Below are positions 17,723 through 28,383 of a stretch of DNA of 64,000 nucleotides, one piece after another. Below the pieces are notes generated by a model. It saw only the letters and a program-made list of their open reading frames with translations. It had not been told where the DNA came from and searched no databases. The position numbers and the translations under genes were made by a program. Source of the DNA: Prochlorococcus sp. AG-402-O16 (GTDB taxonomy: Bacteria; Cyanobacteriota; Cyanobacteriia; PCC-6307; Cyanobiaceae). The stretch lies in the NCBI GenBank assembly GCA_003216415.1, contig QCIY01000007.1, positions 23,817 through 87,816 on the forward strand, written 5' to 3'. The first letter of the stretch is position 1; every line of letters begins with the position of its first letter.

Positions 17723-18886
17723 CTATTTACCCATTCCAAGCTGTTGAGCTTTTTGATAAACCTTACCCTCTGTTAGCAGAGATGGTGCGATTACTATTTC
17801 AACCTCTTGCATTTCTTTGATATTTTTAGCCCCGAGAGTGCTCATTGATGTTCTAATAGCCCCTAATAAATTATGTGTACCATCATCAAGCAGGGCAGGA
17901 CCTTTAATTATCCTTTCTAAAGATCCTGTAGACCCAACTTCAATTCTTGTCCCTCTTGGCAATATTGGACTTGGAGTGGCCATACCCCAGTGAAAACCTT
18001 TGCCTGGAGCATTTGAGGATTTAGCTATTGGTGAGCCAATCATTACAGCGTCTGCACCACATGCTAAACATTTACAAATATCTCCCCCCGTCACTATTCC
18101 TCCATCTCCAATGATAGGAATATAACGACCACTTTCTTTAAAAAAATCATCTCTAGCCAAACTACAATCAGCAATTGCAGTCGCTTGGGGAATTCCGATG
18201 CCTAATACACCTCTTGAAGTACATGCCGCTCCGGGGCCTATACCAACCATTAATCCTGCAATACCAGCCTTCATAAGAAGCTTGGCAACTTCATAAGTAA
18301 CACAATTACCTGCTACAACTGGGACTGTCATAGATTGACAAAGATCTTTAATATTTAGGCTTTCCTTGCCTTCCATTCCCACATGCTCGGTTGAAACAAC
18401 TGTTCCTTGAAGGAAAAATAAGTCTATTTTAGATTTGTTGAGTGTTTCTTTAAATTTAATAGCAGATTGAGGCGTACCGCTAAACGCAGCAATACCTCCT
18501 CTTCCTTTAACCTCGTTTATTCTCTGCAAAATTAATTCTTCCTTAACGGGTTCACTATATATTTCCTGCATTAATGGGACGAAATCATTTTTCCCGACTG
18601 TTGCTATTTGATTTAATATTTCATCAGGATTTTCATAGCGTGTTTGTATGCCATCGATATTAATAACCCCTAGGGCACCTAATTCTGTAAGTTCTACAGC
18701 CGTATTAACATCAACAACGCTGTCCATAGCACTAGCTACAATTGGGACCTCTCTCTTTAAACCACCTATTGACCAAGAAGGATCAGTCAAATCGTAATCA
18801 AGTGTTCTTTTGCCAGGTACTAAAGCTATTTCATCAATGCCATAAGCCCTTCTAACTTTTTTATTTAAACCAAGTTCAATATTCAC
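17723..18886 (-). CDS. guaB: GuaB3-family IMP dehydrogenase-related protein
   Basis: 387 aa, shorter than classical IMPDH (~490 aa) because the CBS-domain insertion is absent, as in the GuaB3 subfamily common in cyanobacteria and actinobacteria. The TIM-barrel motifs are 'PIVASAMDSVVD', 'GIGPGAACTSRG' with the catalytic Cys, and 'IPIIGDGGIVTGGDICK'. IMPDH converts IMP to XMP in guanine nucleotide synthesis. Divergent from gyrA across a 179-base gap; Yfr1 lies downstream. Confidence 0.92.
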   Translation of the reverse strand: MNIELGLNKKVRRAYGIDEIALVPGKRTLDYDLTDPSWSIGGLKREVPIVASAMDSVVDVNTAVELTELGALGVINIDGIQTRYENPDEILNQIATVGKNDFVPLMQEIYSEPVKEELILQRINEVKGRGGIAAFSGTPQSAIKFKETLNKSKIDLFFLQGTVVSTEHVGMEGKESLNIKDLCQSMTVPVVAGNCVTYEVAKLLMKAGIAGLMVGIGPGAACTSRGVLGIGIPQATAIADCSLARDDFFKESGRYIPIIGDGGIVTGGDICKCLACGADAVMIGSPIAKSSNAPGKGFHWGMATPSPILPRGTRIEVGSTGSLERIIKGPALLDDGTHNLLGAIRTSMSTLGAKNIKEMQEVEIVIAPSLLTEGKVYQKAQQLGMGK

Positions 18887-19065
18887 GGGATTTTACATTT
18901 ATTCTGATTAAATTAACAACTAAAGGGGTAATAAGCCAAGGTTTATTCAAAAACAACAGGTTTTTTTTTTATTTGTGTGTAAATGTGAGTATTTGGGAAT
19001 TAAAAATATATTTTTTTTTTTTAATTATGACAATCAGCCATTATTATTAAAAAAAGGTTATTTGT

Positions 19066-21663
19066 ATGTCTGATATTGAAGATTCTGGCAACTCTGGATT
19101 AAGCGAAGATAACGATCGAATTATTCAGACCGACTTAAGAAATGAGATGTCTCGCTCTTATCTTGAGTATGCAATGAGCGTTATTGTTGGTCGTGCGCTT
19201 CCAGATGCAAGGGATGGATTAAAGCCTGTTCATAGAAGAATTCTTTATGCAATGTATGAACTTGGTTTAACTAGCGGTAGACCATACAGAAAATGTGCAA
19301 GAGTTGTTGGAGAAGTTCTTGGTAAATATCACCCTCATGGTGATACTGCTGTCTATGATGCTTTGGTCAGGATGGCTCAGGATTTTTCTATGAGAATGCC
19401 ACTTATTGATGGTCATGGAAACTTTGGTTCTGTAGATAACGACCCTCCTGCAGCGATGAGATATACAGAATCTCGTCTACAGTCTCTTACAGATGAAAGT
19501 TTACTAGAGGATATTGAATCTGAAACAGTTGATTTCGCTGATAACTTTGACGGTTCTCAACAAGAGCCAACAGTTTTACCTGCAAGAATACCTCAACTAC
19601 TTTTAAATGGATCATCAGGAATAGCAGTCGGAATGGCAACTAATATTCCACCCCATAATTTGGGAGAATTGATCAATGGGCTCAAATCAATAATTAAAAA
19701 CCCTACAGTTGAGGATAGAGAACTTTTTGAACTAATCAAGGGACCTGATTTCCCAACTGGTGGTCAAATCTTAGGTAGAGATGGTATCAGAGAAACTTTC
19801 AAGACAGGAAGAGGTTCAATAACTATGAGAGGTGTAGCAAATATCGAGCAAATTAAATCAGTTGGTAGGGCAGAAAAAGATGCCGTAATAATTACAGAAC
19901 TTCCTTTTCAAACTAATAAAGCAGCTTTGATAGAGAGGATTGCAGACTTGGTTAATGATAAAAAGTTAGAGGGTATTTCTGATATTAGAGATGAAAGTGA
20001 TCGAGATGGTATGAGAATTGTTATCGAGCTCAAAAGAGATGCCTATCCACAAGTAGTTTTAAATAACTTGTTTAAGTTAACACCTCTACAAAATAACTTT
20101 AGTGCCAATATTCTAGCTTTAGTTAAAGGAGAACCAACAACTCTGTCACTCCGAAAAATGTTAGATGTATTTCTTGATTTTAGAGTAGAAACAATAAGGC
20201 GAAGAACAGGTTTTTTATTAAAAAAAGCGGAAGAAAGAGATCACATTGTAAAAGGTCTTTTACTAGCTTTAGGATCTATGGATGCAATTATTTATCTAAT
20301 AAGAGCAGCAAAAGATACAAATACAGCTCGAGAAAAATTACAGAGTGATCATGAATTATCATCCATTCAGGCTGAAGCAATTTTACAAATGCAGTTAAGA
20401 AGATTAACTGCATTAGAGGCAGATAAAATCAAAGCAGAACATGATGAATTAACAAAAAAAATCAACCAATATCAGCAAATCTTGAATAGTAAAGAAAGAA
20501 TTTTTGAAATTATTCTTGAGGAACTTAATAAAATCGATGAAAGATTTTCTTCTCCAAGAAAAACAGAAATACTAGATTTAGGGGGAGGTCTAGATGATAT
20601 TGATCTTATAGCTAATGACAGATCAGTGGTTTTATTAACTGAAGCAGGTTATTTAAAAAGGATGCCTGTTAATGAATTTGAATCTACCAGTCGTGGGTCA
20701 AGGGGTAAAGCTGGCACAAAGACCCAAGAAGATGATGAAGTAACTTTATTTATAAGCTGCAATGATCATGATACTCTTTTGCTTTTCAGTGATAGAGGTG
20801 TAGCTTATGCTCTTCCAACATATAGAGTTCCTATGAGTAGCAGAACTGCAAAAGGTACTCCTTCAGTTCAACTTCTGCCTATTCCGAGAGAAGAAAAAAT
20901 AACTTCGCTAGTTGCGGTAGATTCTTTTGATAACGACTGTTATTTATTAATGCTTACCAAGGCTGGATTTATAAAAAGAACTGCACTATCTGCCTTCTCA
21001 AAAATTCGTTCAAATGGATTAATTGCTATTAATCTTGAGGATGGAGACGCCCTAAAGTGGGTCAGACTTTCAAAAGAAGGAGATAGTGTTTTAATTGGAT
21101 CAAGAACAGGAATGGCTATTCATTTCAGATTAGATATTAACGAATTAAGGCCACTTGGCAGGACGGCAAGAGGCGTTAAATCAATGAATCTTAAAGAAGG
21201 AGACAATCTTGTATCCATGGATGTTTTGACATCTGATTTAGTTGATCAATTGTCTAAAATTGAGGGCCATACAAAAGAATTTGATGAAGATCTTGAAGTT
21301 AACGCTTCATATGGTCCCTGGGTGTTAATAGCCAGTGCATTTGGGCTAGGTAAAAGAGTACCCGTAACTCAGTTTAGATTACAAAAAAGGGCAGGGATGG
21401 GTTTAAGAGCTATAAAATTCAGGATTAAAGACGATGTACTAGTTTGTTTGAAGGTCCTTGGAGAAGGGGAAGAATTACTCTTTGTGACAGAAAAAGGTGT
21501 AATAGTTAGAACAAACGCTGATAAAATTTCTCAGCAATCTAGAGCAGCTACTGGAGTAAAATTACAAAGACTAGACGAGGGTGATCATTTATCAGAAGTG
21601 GTTTTAGTTCCTCGCGAACAAATTGAGGAAATAGACCAATTAAGCTCAGTTAAAGAAAATTAA
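19066..21663 (+). CDS. gyrA: DNA gyrase/topoisomerase IV subunit A
   Basis: 865 aa. This is the breakage-reunion subunit: the catalytic Tyr133 is in 'AMRYTESRL', with the CAP-like helix '[20 protein letters not shown]' before it. The C-terminal beta-pinwheel has repeated blades, including '[12 protein letters not shown]' and '[13 protein letters not shown]'. The GyrA box that wraps DNA is degenerate here (SRGSRGKAG, residues 542-550). Cyanobacteria carry two type IIA A-subunit-like proteins, so the gyrA versus parC-like assignment is probable rather than certain. crtL starts 24 bases downstream. Confidence 0.9.
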   Translation: MSDIEDSGNSGLSEDNDRIIQTDLRNEMSRSYLEYAMSVIVGRALPDARDGLKPVHRRILYAMYELGLTSGRPYRKCARVVGEVLGKYHPHGDTAVYDALVRMAQDFSMRMPLIDGHGNFGSVDNDPPAAMRYTESRLQSLTDESLLEDIESETVDFADNFDGSQQEPTVLPARIPQLLLNGSSGIAVGMATNIPPHNLGELINGLKSIIKNPTVEDRELFELIKGPDFPTGGQILGRDGIRETFKTGRGSITMRGVANIEQIKSVGRAEKDAVIITELPFQTNKAALIERIADLVNDKKLEGISDIRDESDRDGMRIVIELKRDAYPQVVLNNLFKLTPLQNNFSANILALVKGEPTTLSLRKMLDVFLDFRVETIRRRTGFLLKKAEERDHIVKGLLLALGSMDAIIYLIRAAKDTNTAREKLQSDHELSSIQAEAILQMQLRRLTALEADKIKAEHDELTKKINQYQQILNSKERIFEIILEELNKIDERFSSPRKTEILDLGGGLDDIDLIANDRSVVLLTEAGYLKRMPVNEFESTSRGSRGKAGTKTQEDDEVTLFISCNDHDTLLLFSDRGVAYALPTYRVPMSSRTAKGTPSVQLLPIPREEKITSLVAVDSFDNDCYLLMLTKAGFIKRTALSAFSKIRSNGLIAINLEDGDALKWVRLSKEGDSVLIGSRTGMAIHFRLDINELRPLGRTARGVKSMNLKEGDNLVSMDVLTSDLVDQLSKIEGHTKEFDEDLEVNASYGPWVLIASAFGLGKRVPVTQFRLQKRAGMGLRAIKFRIKDDVLVCLKVLGEGEELLFVTEKGVIVRTNADKISQQSRAATGVKLQRLDEGDHLSEVVLVPREQIEEIDQLSSVKEN

Positions 21664-21687
21664 ATAACTAATGGTTTATTAGATAAT

Positions 21688-22899
21688 ATGGAAGTTCTTG
21701 ATATTTTAATTCTAGGTTCCGGTCCAGCAGCATTATGTTTAGCTTCTGAATTAGCAAAGCAGAATTTAAGTATAAAGGGAATATCAACTAAATTTCCAAA
21801 TGAAAAATGGGAGAACACATATGGAATTTGGGCATCTGAATTAGAAGAATTAGGATTAGAAACTTTGTTATCCCACCGATGGCATAAAACAGTAAGTTTT
21901 TTTGGAAACGGGGAAAATAAAAAAGGTAATATTCCTACAAAACATAATTACGATTATGGTTTAATAAACCAAGAAGCATTTCAAGATGAACTATTAAAAA
22001 AATGTAAAGGAATTGAATGGTTAAATGAAACGGCCAAAGACATAACAGAGAAAAACAAACTATCTGAAGTAGTTTGTTTTTCAGGTTTAAAAATAAAGGC
22101 AAGGTTAGTTATTGATGCAAGTGGGCATAAAAGTAATTTTGTAAAAAGACCAATTCAAAATGAAATTGCTCAGCAAGCTGCTTATGGAATTGTGGGGAAA
22201 TTCTCTTCCCCGCCTGTTAGTAAGGAACAGTTTGTTTTAATGGATTTTCGTCCAGATCATTTAAACAAAGAAGAGAAACTATCCTCTCCCTCCTTTCTTT
22301 ATGCAATGGATCTAGGAGATGAAACTTTTTTTGTTGAAGAAACTTCATTAGCTAGTTATCCAGCATTATCACAAGAAAATCTCAAAGAAAGACTTTTAAA
22401 AAGACTGAATAGTAAAGATATTCAGGTAAATGAAATTTTTCATGAAGAGAATTGTCTCTTCCCAATGAATTTACCCCTCCCATTTAAAAAACAATTTGTA
22501 CTTGGTTTTGGAGGGTCAGCAAGTATGGTGCATCCTGCTTCAGGATATATGGTCGGATCTTTATTAAGAAGGGCTCCACTTCTTGCAGAAAAATTAGCAA
22601 TCTTTTTAAAAGAACCGCATCTAAGTTCTCTAGAGCTAGCAACAAAAGGTTGGGACGTTTTATGGCCTTATGAATTAACACAAAGACATAAGCTTTACCA
22701 ATATGGACTCAAAAGATTAATGAGTTTTGACGAAAGTAGATTAAGAAGCTTTTTCTCAAATTTCTTTAGGTTATCGACCAAAGAGTGGGTAGGTTTTCTA
22801 ACCAATACACTTCCCCTCCCAAAACTAATTTACGTGATGAGTAAGATGTTTATAAACTCACCTCTAAAAGTAAAACTTGGAATGCTAAATTTAAATTAA
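21688..22899 (+). CDS. crtL: Lycopene cyclase (CrtL type)
   Basis: 403 aa FAD/NAD(P)-binding protein. The N-terminal dinucleotide fold is 'ILILGSGPAALCLASEL', and 'WENTYGIWASELEELG' is a hallmark of CrtL-type lycopene cyclases. 'LGFGGSASMVHPASGYMVGSLL' is the conserved second motif. It forms beta or epsilon ionone rings on lycopene, leading to zeaxanthin and alpha-carotene. Prochlorococcus has two CrtL homologues (a beta-cyclase and a beta/epsilon enzyme), and I cannot safely tell which this is. It is downstream of gyrA and ends 4 bases before the convergent GH57 gene. Confidence 0.9.
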   Translation: MEVLDILILGSGPAALCLASELAKQNLSIKGISTKFPNEKWENTYGIWASELEELGLETLLSHRWHKTVSFFGNGENKKGNIPTKHNYDYGLINQEAFQDELLKKCKGIEWLNETAKDITEKNKLSEVVCFSGLKIKARLVIDASGHKSNFVKRPIQNEIAQQAAYGIVGKFSSPPVSKEQFVLMDFRPDHLNKEEKLSSPSFLYAMDLGDETFFVEETSLASYPALSQENLKERLLKRLNSKDIQVNEIFHEENCLFPMNLPLPFKKQFVLGFGGSASMVHPASGYMVGSLLRRAPLLAEKLAIFLKEPHLSSLELATKGWDVLWPYELTQRHKLYQYGLKRLMSFDESRLRSFFSNFFRLSTKEWVGFLTNTLPLPKLIYVMSKMFINSPLKVKLGMLNLN

Positions 22900-22903
22900 T
22901 ATT

Positions 22904-24487
22904 TTATTTTTGCCAGTCAGTTATATCAATATCAGGGAAAACATTATCTTCTTCCTCTATATCTTCAAGAAATCTTAAATTAATAATTGAATTATTTTTT
23001 ATCATTTCAACTAATTTCCAGAATCTAAATAAGTGTCTATCTATCCTCTCTTTTGCAAGTTCAGTGGTTGTTCCAGCTCTTAGGATAAAACTCCAATCAG
23101 ATGACTCAGAGAGAAGTAGTTCTCTTGCTGCCTGCTTGAAAAGTCTGGAAGTTAACCCATTACTAATTTTTTTCGAGCACAAATCAACAAATGTTGAGCC
23201 TGCTTTAGTTATTTCGGGAACGATCCAAGCATTAGCATCATTAATCCAATAATTGTGGTAACCACCTTGCCCCCAGCTAGATGGTGATGGATCGCAAATC
23301 TGAAGATTTGGCTTTTGAGTTAAAAATTCTTTTAGATTTGTAAGTTTAATTGAATATTTACTAGAGTTCTTTAAAATGTTTTCAATAAAAAAAGGTCCTT
23401 CATACCACCAATGACCAAATAATTCCGCATCAAATGGAGCCACTAATAAGGGCATAAAGTAAGGAGATAAAGATAATTTTTTTAATTGTTTGGATCTCGC
23501 TGAAAGATATTCTTTAGCATGTTCCTCAGACTTTTTTATGGCTTCGTTTTCTAAGTAAAACTCTTTTTTTCCTAATGGTACGTTTTCATTCGTTATCTTG
23601 TAATACTTTAATCCCAAAGGTCTTTTAGTGGAAATACCTTTCTTTTGAAGCTCAGAGGCAGGTAATTCCCACCCCAAATCTTTGTGAAATTCTCTATAAA
23701 CTTTGTCACCTGGGTATCCATCCTTGGCGGACCAAACTGGCAAAGTTGACTCACTATCTCTTCCAAAGAAGGCAACTCCTTTTTTTGAACAGATAGGAGC
23801 ATATACACCATATCTTGGCCTTGGAGTGGCGTTAAGAATCCCATGACCATCTAATATTGCATATCTGATACCAGAATTAAAAAGTATTTCATCTAAATTT
23901 TCATAATATGCACATTCAGGTAACCAAATTCCTAAGGGCCTAGTTCCAAAAATATTTTCATGGTTCCTGATTGCAGTCTTAATTTGTCCATTAACGGTTT
24001 CAGGGTTCTCTCTTAAAATTGGTAAATATCCATGTGTGGCGGCACAAGTAAGAATATCTAAGTTTCCAGATTTATTTAAAACTTTAAACTTCTCAATTAA
24101 ATTTCCTGAACATTCTTGCCAGTATAAGTATTTGCTATTGAGATTCCTCATTAAAAATGCAGAGGCATTTTTTTCTTTTTGCGGTAACTCGTTTAAGATA
24201 TCATTTCTTATTTTAATCCAGCATGGAAAGGTTTCTTGAATTTGCTTATTATCCAATAGTGATAATAATGTTGGAGACAAACTAATAGTAAGTTTTGTAT
24301 TTGAAGGATTTTCTTTTTTGGATGATTCTATTGCTTGAAGTAGTGGTATGTAACATTCCAAAATTGCCTCAAATAACCAATCCTCTTCCAAAGAGTTTTT
24401 TTCATTTTTTATGACATAAGGAAGATGAGCATGTAGAACTATTGCTAACTGGCCTAAATAATTTTTTTTTGGATATTGGCCATTCAT
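22904..24487 (-). CDS. GH57 1,4-alpha-glucan branching enzyme
   Basis: 527 aa, the usual length of GH57 branching enzymes with a C-terminal DUF1957 helical domain. Conserved regions are 'LAIVLHAHLPYV' (region 1), 'GIWLPECAYY' with the nucleophile Glu, and 'APFDAELFGHWWYEGP' with the acid/base Asp. The C-terminal part (~420-500) includes the WGQGGYHNYWIND segment typical of this branch. It would add alpha-1,6 branches to glycogen in the cytoplasm. MalQ, another glycogen enzyme, is encoded at 40551. Confidence 0.9.
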   Translation of the reverse strand: MNGQYPKKNYLGQLAIVLHAHLPYVIKNEKNSLEEDWLFEAILECYIPLLQAIESSKKENPSNTKLTISLSPTLLSLLDNKQIQETFPCWIKIRNDILNELPQKEKNASAFLMRNLNSKYLYWQECSGNLIEKFKVLNKSGNLDILTCAATHGYLPILRENPETVNGQIKTAIRNHENIFGTRPLGIWLPECAYYENLDEILFNSGIRYAILDGHGILNATPRPRYGVYAPICSKKGVAFFGRDSESTLPVWSAKDGYPGDKVYREFHKDLGWELPASELQKKGISTKRPLGLKYYKITNENVPLGKKEFYLENEAIKKSEEHAKEYLSARSKQLKKLSLSPYFMPLLVAPFDAELFGHWWYEGPFFIENILKNSSKYSIKLTNLKEFLTQKPNLQICDPSPSSWGQGGYHNYWINDANAWIVPEITKAGSTFVDLCSKKISNGLTSRLFKQAARELLLSESSDWSFILRAGTTTELAKERIDRHLFRFWKLVEMIKNNSIINLRFLEDIEEEDNVFPDIDITDWQK

Positions 24488-24493
24488 ATTTTT

Positions 24494-24499
24494 TATAAT
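24494..24499 (+). promoter_or_regulatory. Consensus -10 hexamer in the GH57-leuA gap
   Basis: A perfect TATAAT lies 7 bases upstream of the GH57 start codon but in plus orientation. A transcript from it would start near 24506 and run through both hairpins described at 24534 and 24569. No good -35 box is visible. It could instead be chance in this AT-rich gap. Confidence 0.2.
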
Positions 24500-24568
24500 T
24501 TATACCTGAAATACTATAAAAAATCAAAATTAACCTTTTTTATAAAAAGGAAGCTTTAATCCTAAGAC

Positions 24569-24600
24569 AATACTTTAATAAATAAAGTATTTTATTTTTT
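24569..24600 (+). terminator. Intrinsic terminator-like hairpin upstream of leuA
   Basis: AATACTTTA (24569-24577) pairs perfectly over 9 bp with TAAAGTATT (24583-24591) around a 5-base loop. A T-rich run extends to about 24603. A second 7-bp perfect hairpin, CCTTTTT/AAAAAGG (24534-24550), lies just before it. No plus-strand gene ends here, so it may terminate a small RNA or attenuate a long leuA leader. The stem is all A/T except one G:C pair, so stability is modest. Confidence 0.4.
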
Positions 24601-24715
24601 TTTCTAAAATTTTAACCAATATTGTTAAGTAGTATCCTATAAAAAATTTTTATTGAATCAAAGTCTAGTCAATTTTTTTTAATTAGCTTAATATAAAGTT
24701 AAGAGATTCGAACTA

Positions 24716-26356
24716 ATGTCCAAAGATCCTGGAAGAATTTTGATCTTTGATACAACTCTCCGAGATGGAGAGCAATCTCCTGGTGCAAGTTTAAATCTTG
24801 AAGAAAAGCTTGCTATTGCTCATCAATTAGCAAGATTAGGAGTAGATGTAATTGAGGCTGGCTTCCCTTTCGCAAGTCCAGGAGATTTCAAAGCTGTTAA
24901 TAAAATTGCAAATTCTGTTGGCAAAGAAAATGGTCCAATAATATGCGGTTTAGCAAGAGCTTCAAAAGGAGATATAAAAGCATGTTATGAGGCAGTAAGT
25001 CCAGCTCCCAAGAAAAGAATACATACTTTTATTGCAACAAGTGATATACACCTTAAACATAAGCTTAAAAAATCCAGAAAAGATGTTCTTCAAATAGTTC
25101 CAGAAATGGTTAATTATGCAAAATCTTTTGTAGATGACGTTGAATTTTCTTGTGAAGATGCGTCTAGGAGTGATCCTGATTTTTTATTCGAAGTAATTAA
25201 ACTAGCAATTTCTGCAGGAGCGACAACAATAAATATCCCTGATACTGTTGGATTTACAACCCCTAGTGAATTCGGAACGTTGGTTGCAGAAATAAATAAA
25301 AATGTTCCAAATATTGATGAAGCAGTAATATCGGTTCATGGTCATAATGATTTAGGATTAGCAGTTGCCAATTTTCTAGAAGCCGTAAAAAATGGTGCAA
25401 GACAACTAGAGTGCACAATTAATGGAATTGGTGAAAGAGCAGGAAATGCATCTCTAGAGGAATTAGTAATGTCTCTACATGTTAGAAAAAGTTTTTTTAA
25501 TAGTTTTTTTAAAAGAAATCCAGATTCACCAACTCCACTTACAGCTATAAGAACGGAAGAGATTACAAAAACTTCCAGACTCGTTTCTAACCTCACTGGG
25601 ATGACTGTTCAACCCAATAAAGCAATTGTTGGAGCTAACGCTTTTGCCCATGAATCAGGTATTCATCAGGATGGGGTCTTAAAAAATAGGCTAACTTACG
25701 AAATTATTGATGCAAAAACTGTTGGTTTGAGCGACAATAAAATATCTTTAGGAAAACTTAGTGGAAGAAGTGCGGTAAGAGCTAGATTAGAAGAGATGGG
25801 ATACGACTTAAGCAGAGAAGACTTGAATGATGCTTTTGCTCGTTTTAAGGATTTAGCTGATAGGAAAAGAGAAATTACTGATAGAGACTTAGAAGCAATT
25901 GTAAGTGAACAAGTACAGCTTCCAGAAGCTAAATTCCAATTAAGTCTTGTACAAGTAAGTTGCGGTAACGCATCTAAACCTACAGCCACCATTACGCTTC
26001 TAAATACAGAAGATAATACTGAAGATACTGCCGTAGCGATAGGGACTGGACCTGTTGATGCTGTATGTGAGGCTCTAAATAAATTAGCTAAAGTTCCTAA
26101 TGAATTAATTGAATTTTCTGTAAAGTCAGTTACAGAGGGTATTGATGCTTTGGGCGAAGTAACAATAAGAATAAGAAGGGATAGTAAAATATATTCAGGA
26201 CATTCTGCTGATACAGATGTTGTTGTTGCTGCTGCAACTGCTTACGTTAATGCTTTAAATAGGCTTGTATTTTCACAAAAAAAGAATTCGATTCACCCAC
26301 AGTTTGATAATTTAGAAAATCCTGAAAAAACATTTCTATCTAATCCTGCAAATTAA
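24716..26356 (+). CDS. leuA: 2-isopropylmalate synthase
   Basis: 546 aa, full-length. It condenses acetyl-CoA and 2-oxoisovalerate in the first step of leucine synthesis. The N-terminal TIM barrel has '[17 protein letters not shown]' with catalytic Arg and metal-binding Asp, and '[15 protein letters not shown]' with the two metal-binding His. The C-terminal LeuA regulatory domain (~400-525) indicates leucine feedback inhibition. A 228-base upstream gap holds the hairpins described at 24534-24600. Confidence 0.97.
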   Translation: MSKDPGRILIFDTTLRDGEQSPGASLNLEEKLAIAHQLARLGVDVIEAGFPFASPGDFKAVNKIANSVGKENGPIICGLARASKGDIKACYEAVSPAPKKRIHTFIATSDIHLKHKLKKSRKDVLQIVPEMVNYAKSFVDDVEFSCEDASRSDPDFLFEVIKLAISAGATTINIPDTVGFTTPSEFGTLVAEINKNVPNIDEAVISVHGHNDLGLAVANFLEAVKNGARQLECTINGIGERAGNASLEELVMSLHVRKSFFNSFFKRNPDSPTPLTAIRTEEITKTSRLVSNLTGMTVQPNKAIVGANAFAHESGIHQDGVLKNRLTYEIIDAKTVGLSDNKISLGKLSGRSAVRARLEEMGYDLSREDLNDAFARFKDLADRKREITDRDLEAIVSEQVQLPEAKFQLSLVQVSCGNASKPTATITLLNTEDNTEDTAVAIGTGPVDAVCEALNKLAKVPNELIEFSVKSVTEGIDALGEVTIRIRRDSKIYSGHSADTDVVVAAATAYVNALNRLVFSQKKNSIHPQFDNLENPEKTFLSNPAN

Positions 26357-26437
26357 ATTATTTCTTAGGATTATTAAGTATCCTTAAAAATTGACTCTTA
26401 ATACTGTAGATTTATCTAACAGTTAAAGTAGTAAATA

Positions 26438-26830
26438 ATGAGAGAAAGGATACTTGGATATTGGGCACTTTCATGGGTTGGGTTAATCAGCAATATAATC
26501 GCACTTCCCATCATTGCATTAATAATAAGTTTTGGACCTCCACTAAAAGTTGCGAATATAACTCTTGCAATAAGTCTTGGTTGGCCTGCTGCAATAGTTG
26601 GTATAGTTTCTTCAGCAGCTCTTTTAGCAGAGAGAAAATGGGGAGTCACTTTAACTTTAGTATCTCTATCAATGGTAATTTCTGGTATGGCTCCTTATTC
26701 GGTAGTAAGGCTAATAACTCTTAAAGACATTTTTGGAATTGGGGGATTTACTCTTTTAACAACACTATTCAGCACCTTAGCTCTTTTATATTGGTGTAAT
26801 CCAAAACATAGAAGAAGTATTAGACTATAA
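26438..26830 (+). CDS. Conserved membrane protein of unknown function
   Basis: 130 aa with four hydrophobic segments (about 9-31, 42-62, 70-90 and 96-118) and a short basic tail. I recognise no family. It lies 81 bases after leuA and ends 6 bases before the convergent HD-hydrolase gene. The regular helix spacing and absence of stops make it a credible gene; another frame over the same bases (26461-26724) is less plausible. Confidence 0.65.
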   Translation: MRERILGYWALSWVGLISNIIALPIIALIISFGPPLKVANITLAISLGWPAAIVGIVSSAALLAERKWGVTLTLVSLSMVISGMAPYSVVRLITLKDIFGIGGFTLLTTLFSTLALLYWCNPKHRRSIRL

Positions 26831-26836
26831 GATCAA

Positions 26837-28309
26837 TTAAGAAAAAGTATTGTTCTTGGTAGTTGGATACTGAATTCTTCTATGTCTTATTCTTTTCCAA
26901 ACGCTCAAGAAAGCTCTCTTAATTAAGAAGAGCTCTCCTAATGAAAGATCACTATTGACTAATTGACCGTCTTTTTGGCGCGAATTAATAATTTTTGATA
27001 TTGTTTCTAAAGCTTCAATATCAGTTGCATTAATATTCATAGCTCTCAATGCTGCCTCACATCCATCTGCGAGCATTAAAATAGCTGTTTCTTTTGACTG
27101 CGGTATAGGGCCTTTGTATCTAAAGGCATTTTCATTAATCTTAAGATTTTTTTCTTTAGCTTTTTGAAAAAAATATCCCATTTTTAGTGTACCTTGATGC
27201 TCTGGGATAAAATTTGCTATTGGTATGGGGAGTCTATTTTTTCTTGCATACTTTAATCCTTCATCAACATGCGCCTGTAACACTTCTGCACTTTTAATAG
27301 GATCATCTATTTCATCATGTGGATTCTTTGAACCATCTTGATTTTCAATAAACCAATTAGGGGCATGTAATTTACCCACATCATGATAAAGCGCACCAGT
27401 TTTAACAAGATCAATATCACCACCAATCATTCTTGTGGCTTCCTCTGCTAAGCCACAGATTAATAATGTATGTTCAAAAGTGCCCGGAGCCTCAAGAGAC
27501 AATCTTCTTATAAGAGGTTTCTCTTTATCAGCCAATTCTAGTAATCTTGCTTTAGTTAATAGTCCAAATATAGATTCAAAAATAGGGATAAATAAAATTG
27601 TAAAAAGCATTACTATTGCCAGCAACAAAGAATCTGAAAATATTTTGCCATTATCAAAAACAAACTCTTGATTATCGATTAGAGATATTTTATCTGTACC
27701 TATCAATATCCATTGACTGAAAAAAGCACCTATGGGAACGAAGAATGATAGTTGGAGTAACTGTGCTCTACTTCTTATCCTTCCTCCAAGTACTGATACC
27801 ACTGAAGCACAAACCAAAGAAATTAAAAATAAATTGTTATTAATGGTATTTGCTTGGTCAGTCCAACTAAGGCTAGCTATTGAAACCCAAGCCAAAGCGG
27901 TGATACTGCCCATTCCTTGAGATATTATCAAAGCCGGTGGAATAATCATTGATAATGGACTTAGACCTGAAGCTAAGGTTAGTTTTATAGCTTGTACTGT
28001 TAAAAGAAGAGTAATGATTAATATAATTTGCCTTGAAGTAATTTTAGGATTCTCTTTTTTAGAAACTAATATTAAAATCCCAGAACTAATTAGTGCTTCA
28101 GTAAAGGTAAAAAGCCAAGAAAAAAAACCTGAGAGAGTCAAAGGCGAAATTAAAAGTAATTTGTAAGAAGAAATTATTGAAATTAATATGCATATTAAAA
28201 AAATTATAAGTTTATCAATTTTTGAAATTTTAATTGATTGTTTTATTGGAACTTGGCTCCTCTTCCATAGATAAAACAATTTTTTCAAGGCAGTTGTAAT
28301 GTTTTGCAC
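26837..28309 (-). CDS. PgpH-like 7TM-HD phosphohydrolase, short form
   Basis: 490 aa. About seven membrane segments span residues 33-252, followed by a cytoplasmic HD domain (~275-460). The metal-binding motif is 'GALYHDVGK' (His309-Asp310), with further ligands in 'KNPHDEI', 'QAHVDEGLKYA' and 'IPEHQGT'. This arrangement matches PgpH-type c-di-AMP phosphodiesterases. Family members usually carry a large extracellular 7TMR-HDED domain before the membrane part; here only ~32 residues precede it. Substrate is inferred from architecture. Confidence 0.82.
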   Translation of the reverse strand: MQNITTALKKLFYLWKRSQVPIKQSIKISKIDKLIIFLICILISIISSYKLLLISPLTLSGFFSWLFTFTEALISSGILILVSKKENPKITSRQIILIITLLLTVQAIKLTLASGLSPLSMIIPPALIISQGMGSITALAWVSIASLSWTDQANTINNNLFLISLVCASVVSVLGGRIRSRAQLLQLSFFVPIGAFFSQWILIGTDKISLIDNQEFVFDNGKIFSDSLLLAIVMLFTILFIPIFESIFGLLTKARLLELADKEKPLIRRLSLEAPGTFEHTLLICGLAEEATRMIGGDIDLVKTGALYHDVGKLHAPNWFIENQDGSKNPHDEIDDPIKSAEVLQAHVDEGLKYARKNRLPIPIANFIPEHQGTLKMGYFFQKAKEKNLKINENAFRYKGPIPQSKETAILMLADGCEAALRAMNINATDIEALETISKIINSRQKDGQLVNSDLSLGELFLIKRAFLSVWKRIRHRRIQYPTTKNNTFS

Positions 28310-28383
28310 AGAATATGAGTAAATCTATTTGAATAATTTAAAATTATAGGCATGCTAGGTGTAAAAAGGAGATGTTTTTCTAA

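Noticed and set aside
26461..26724. 87-codon ORF overlapping the membrane protein at 26438
   Set aside because: It is in another frame on the same strand, is Ser/Asn/Cys-rich and lacks regular structure; the 26438 frame has evenly spaced membrane helices.
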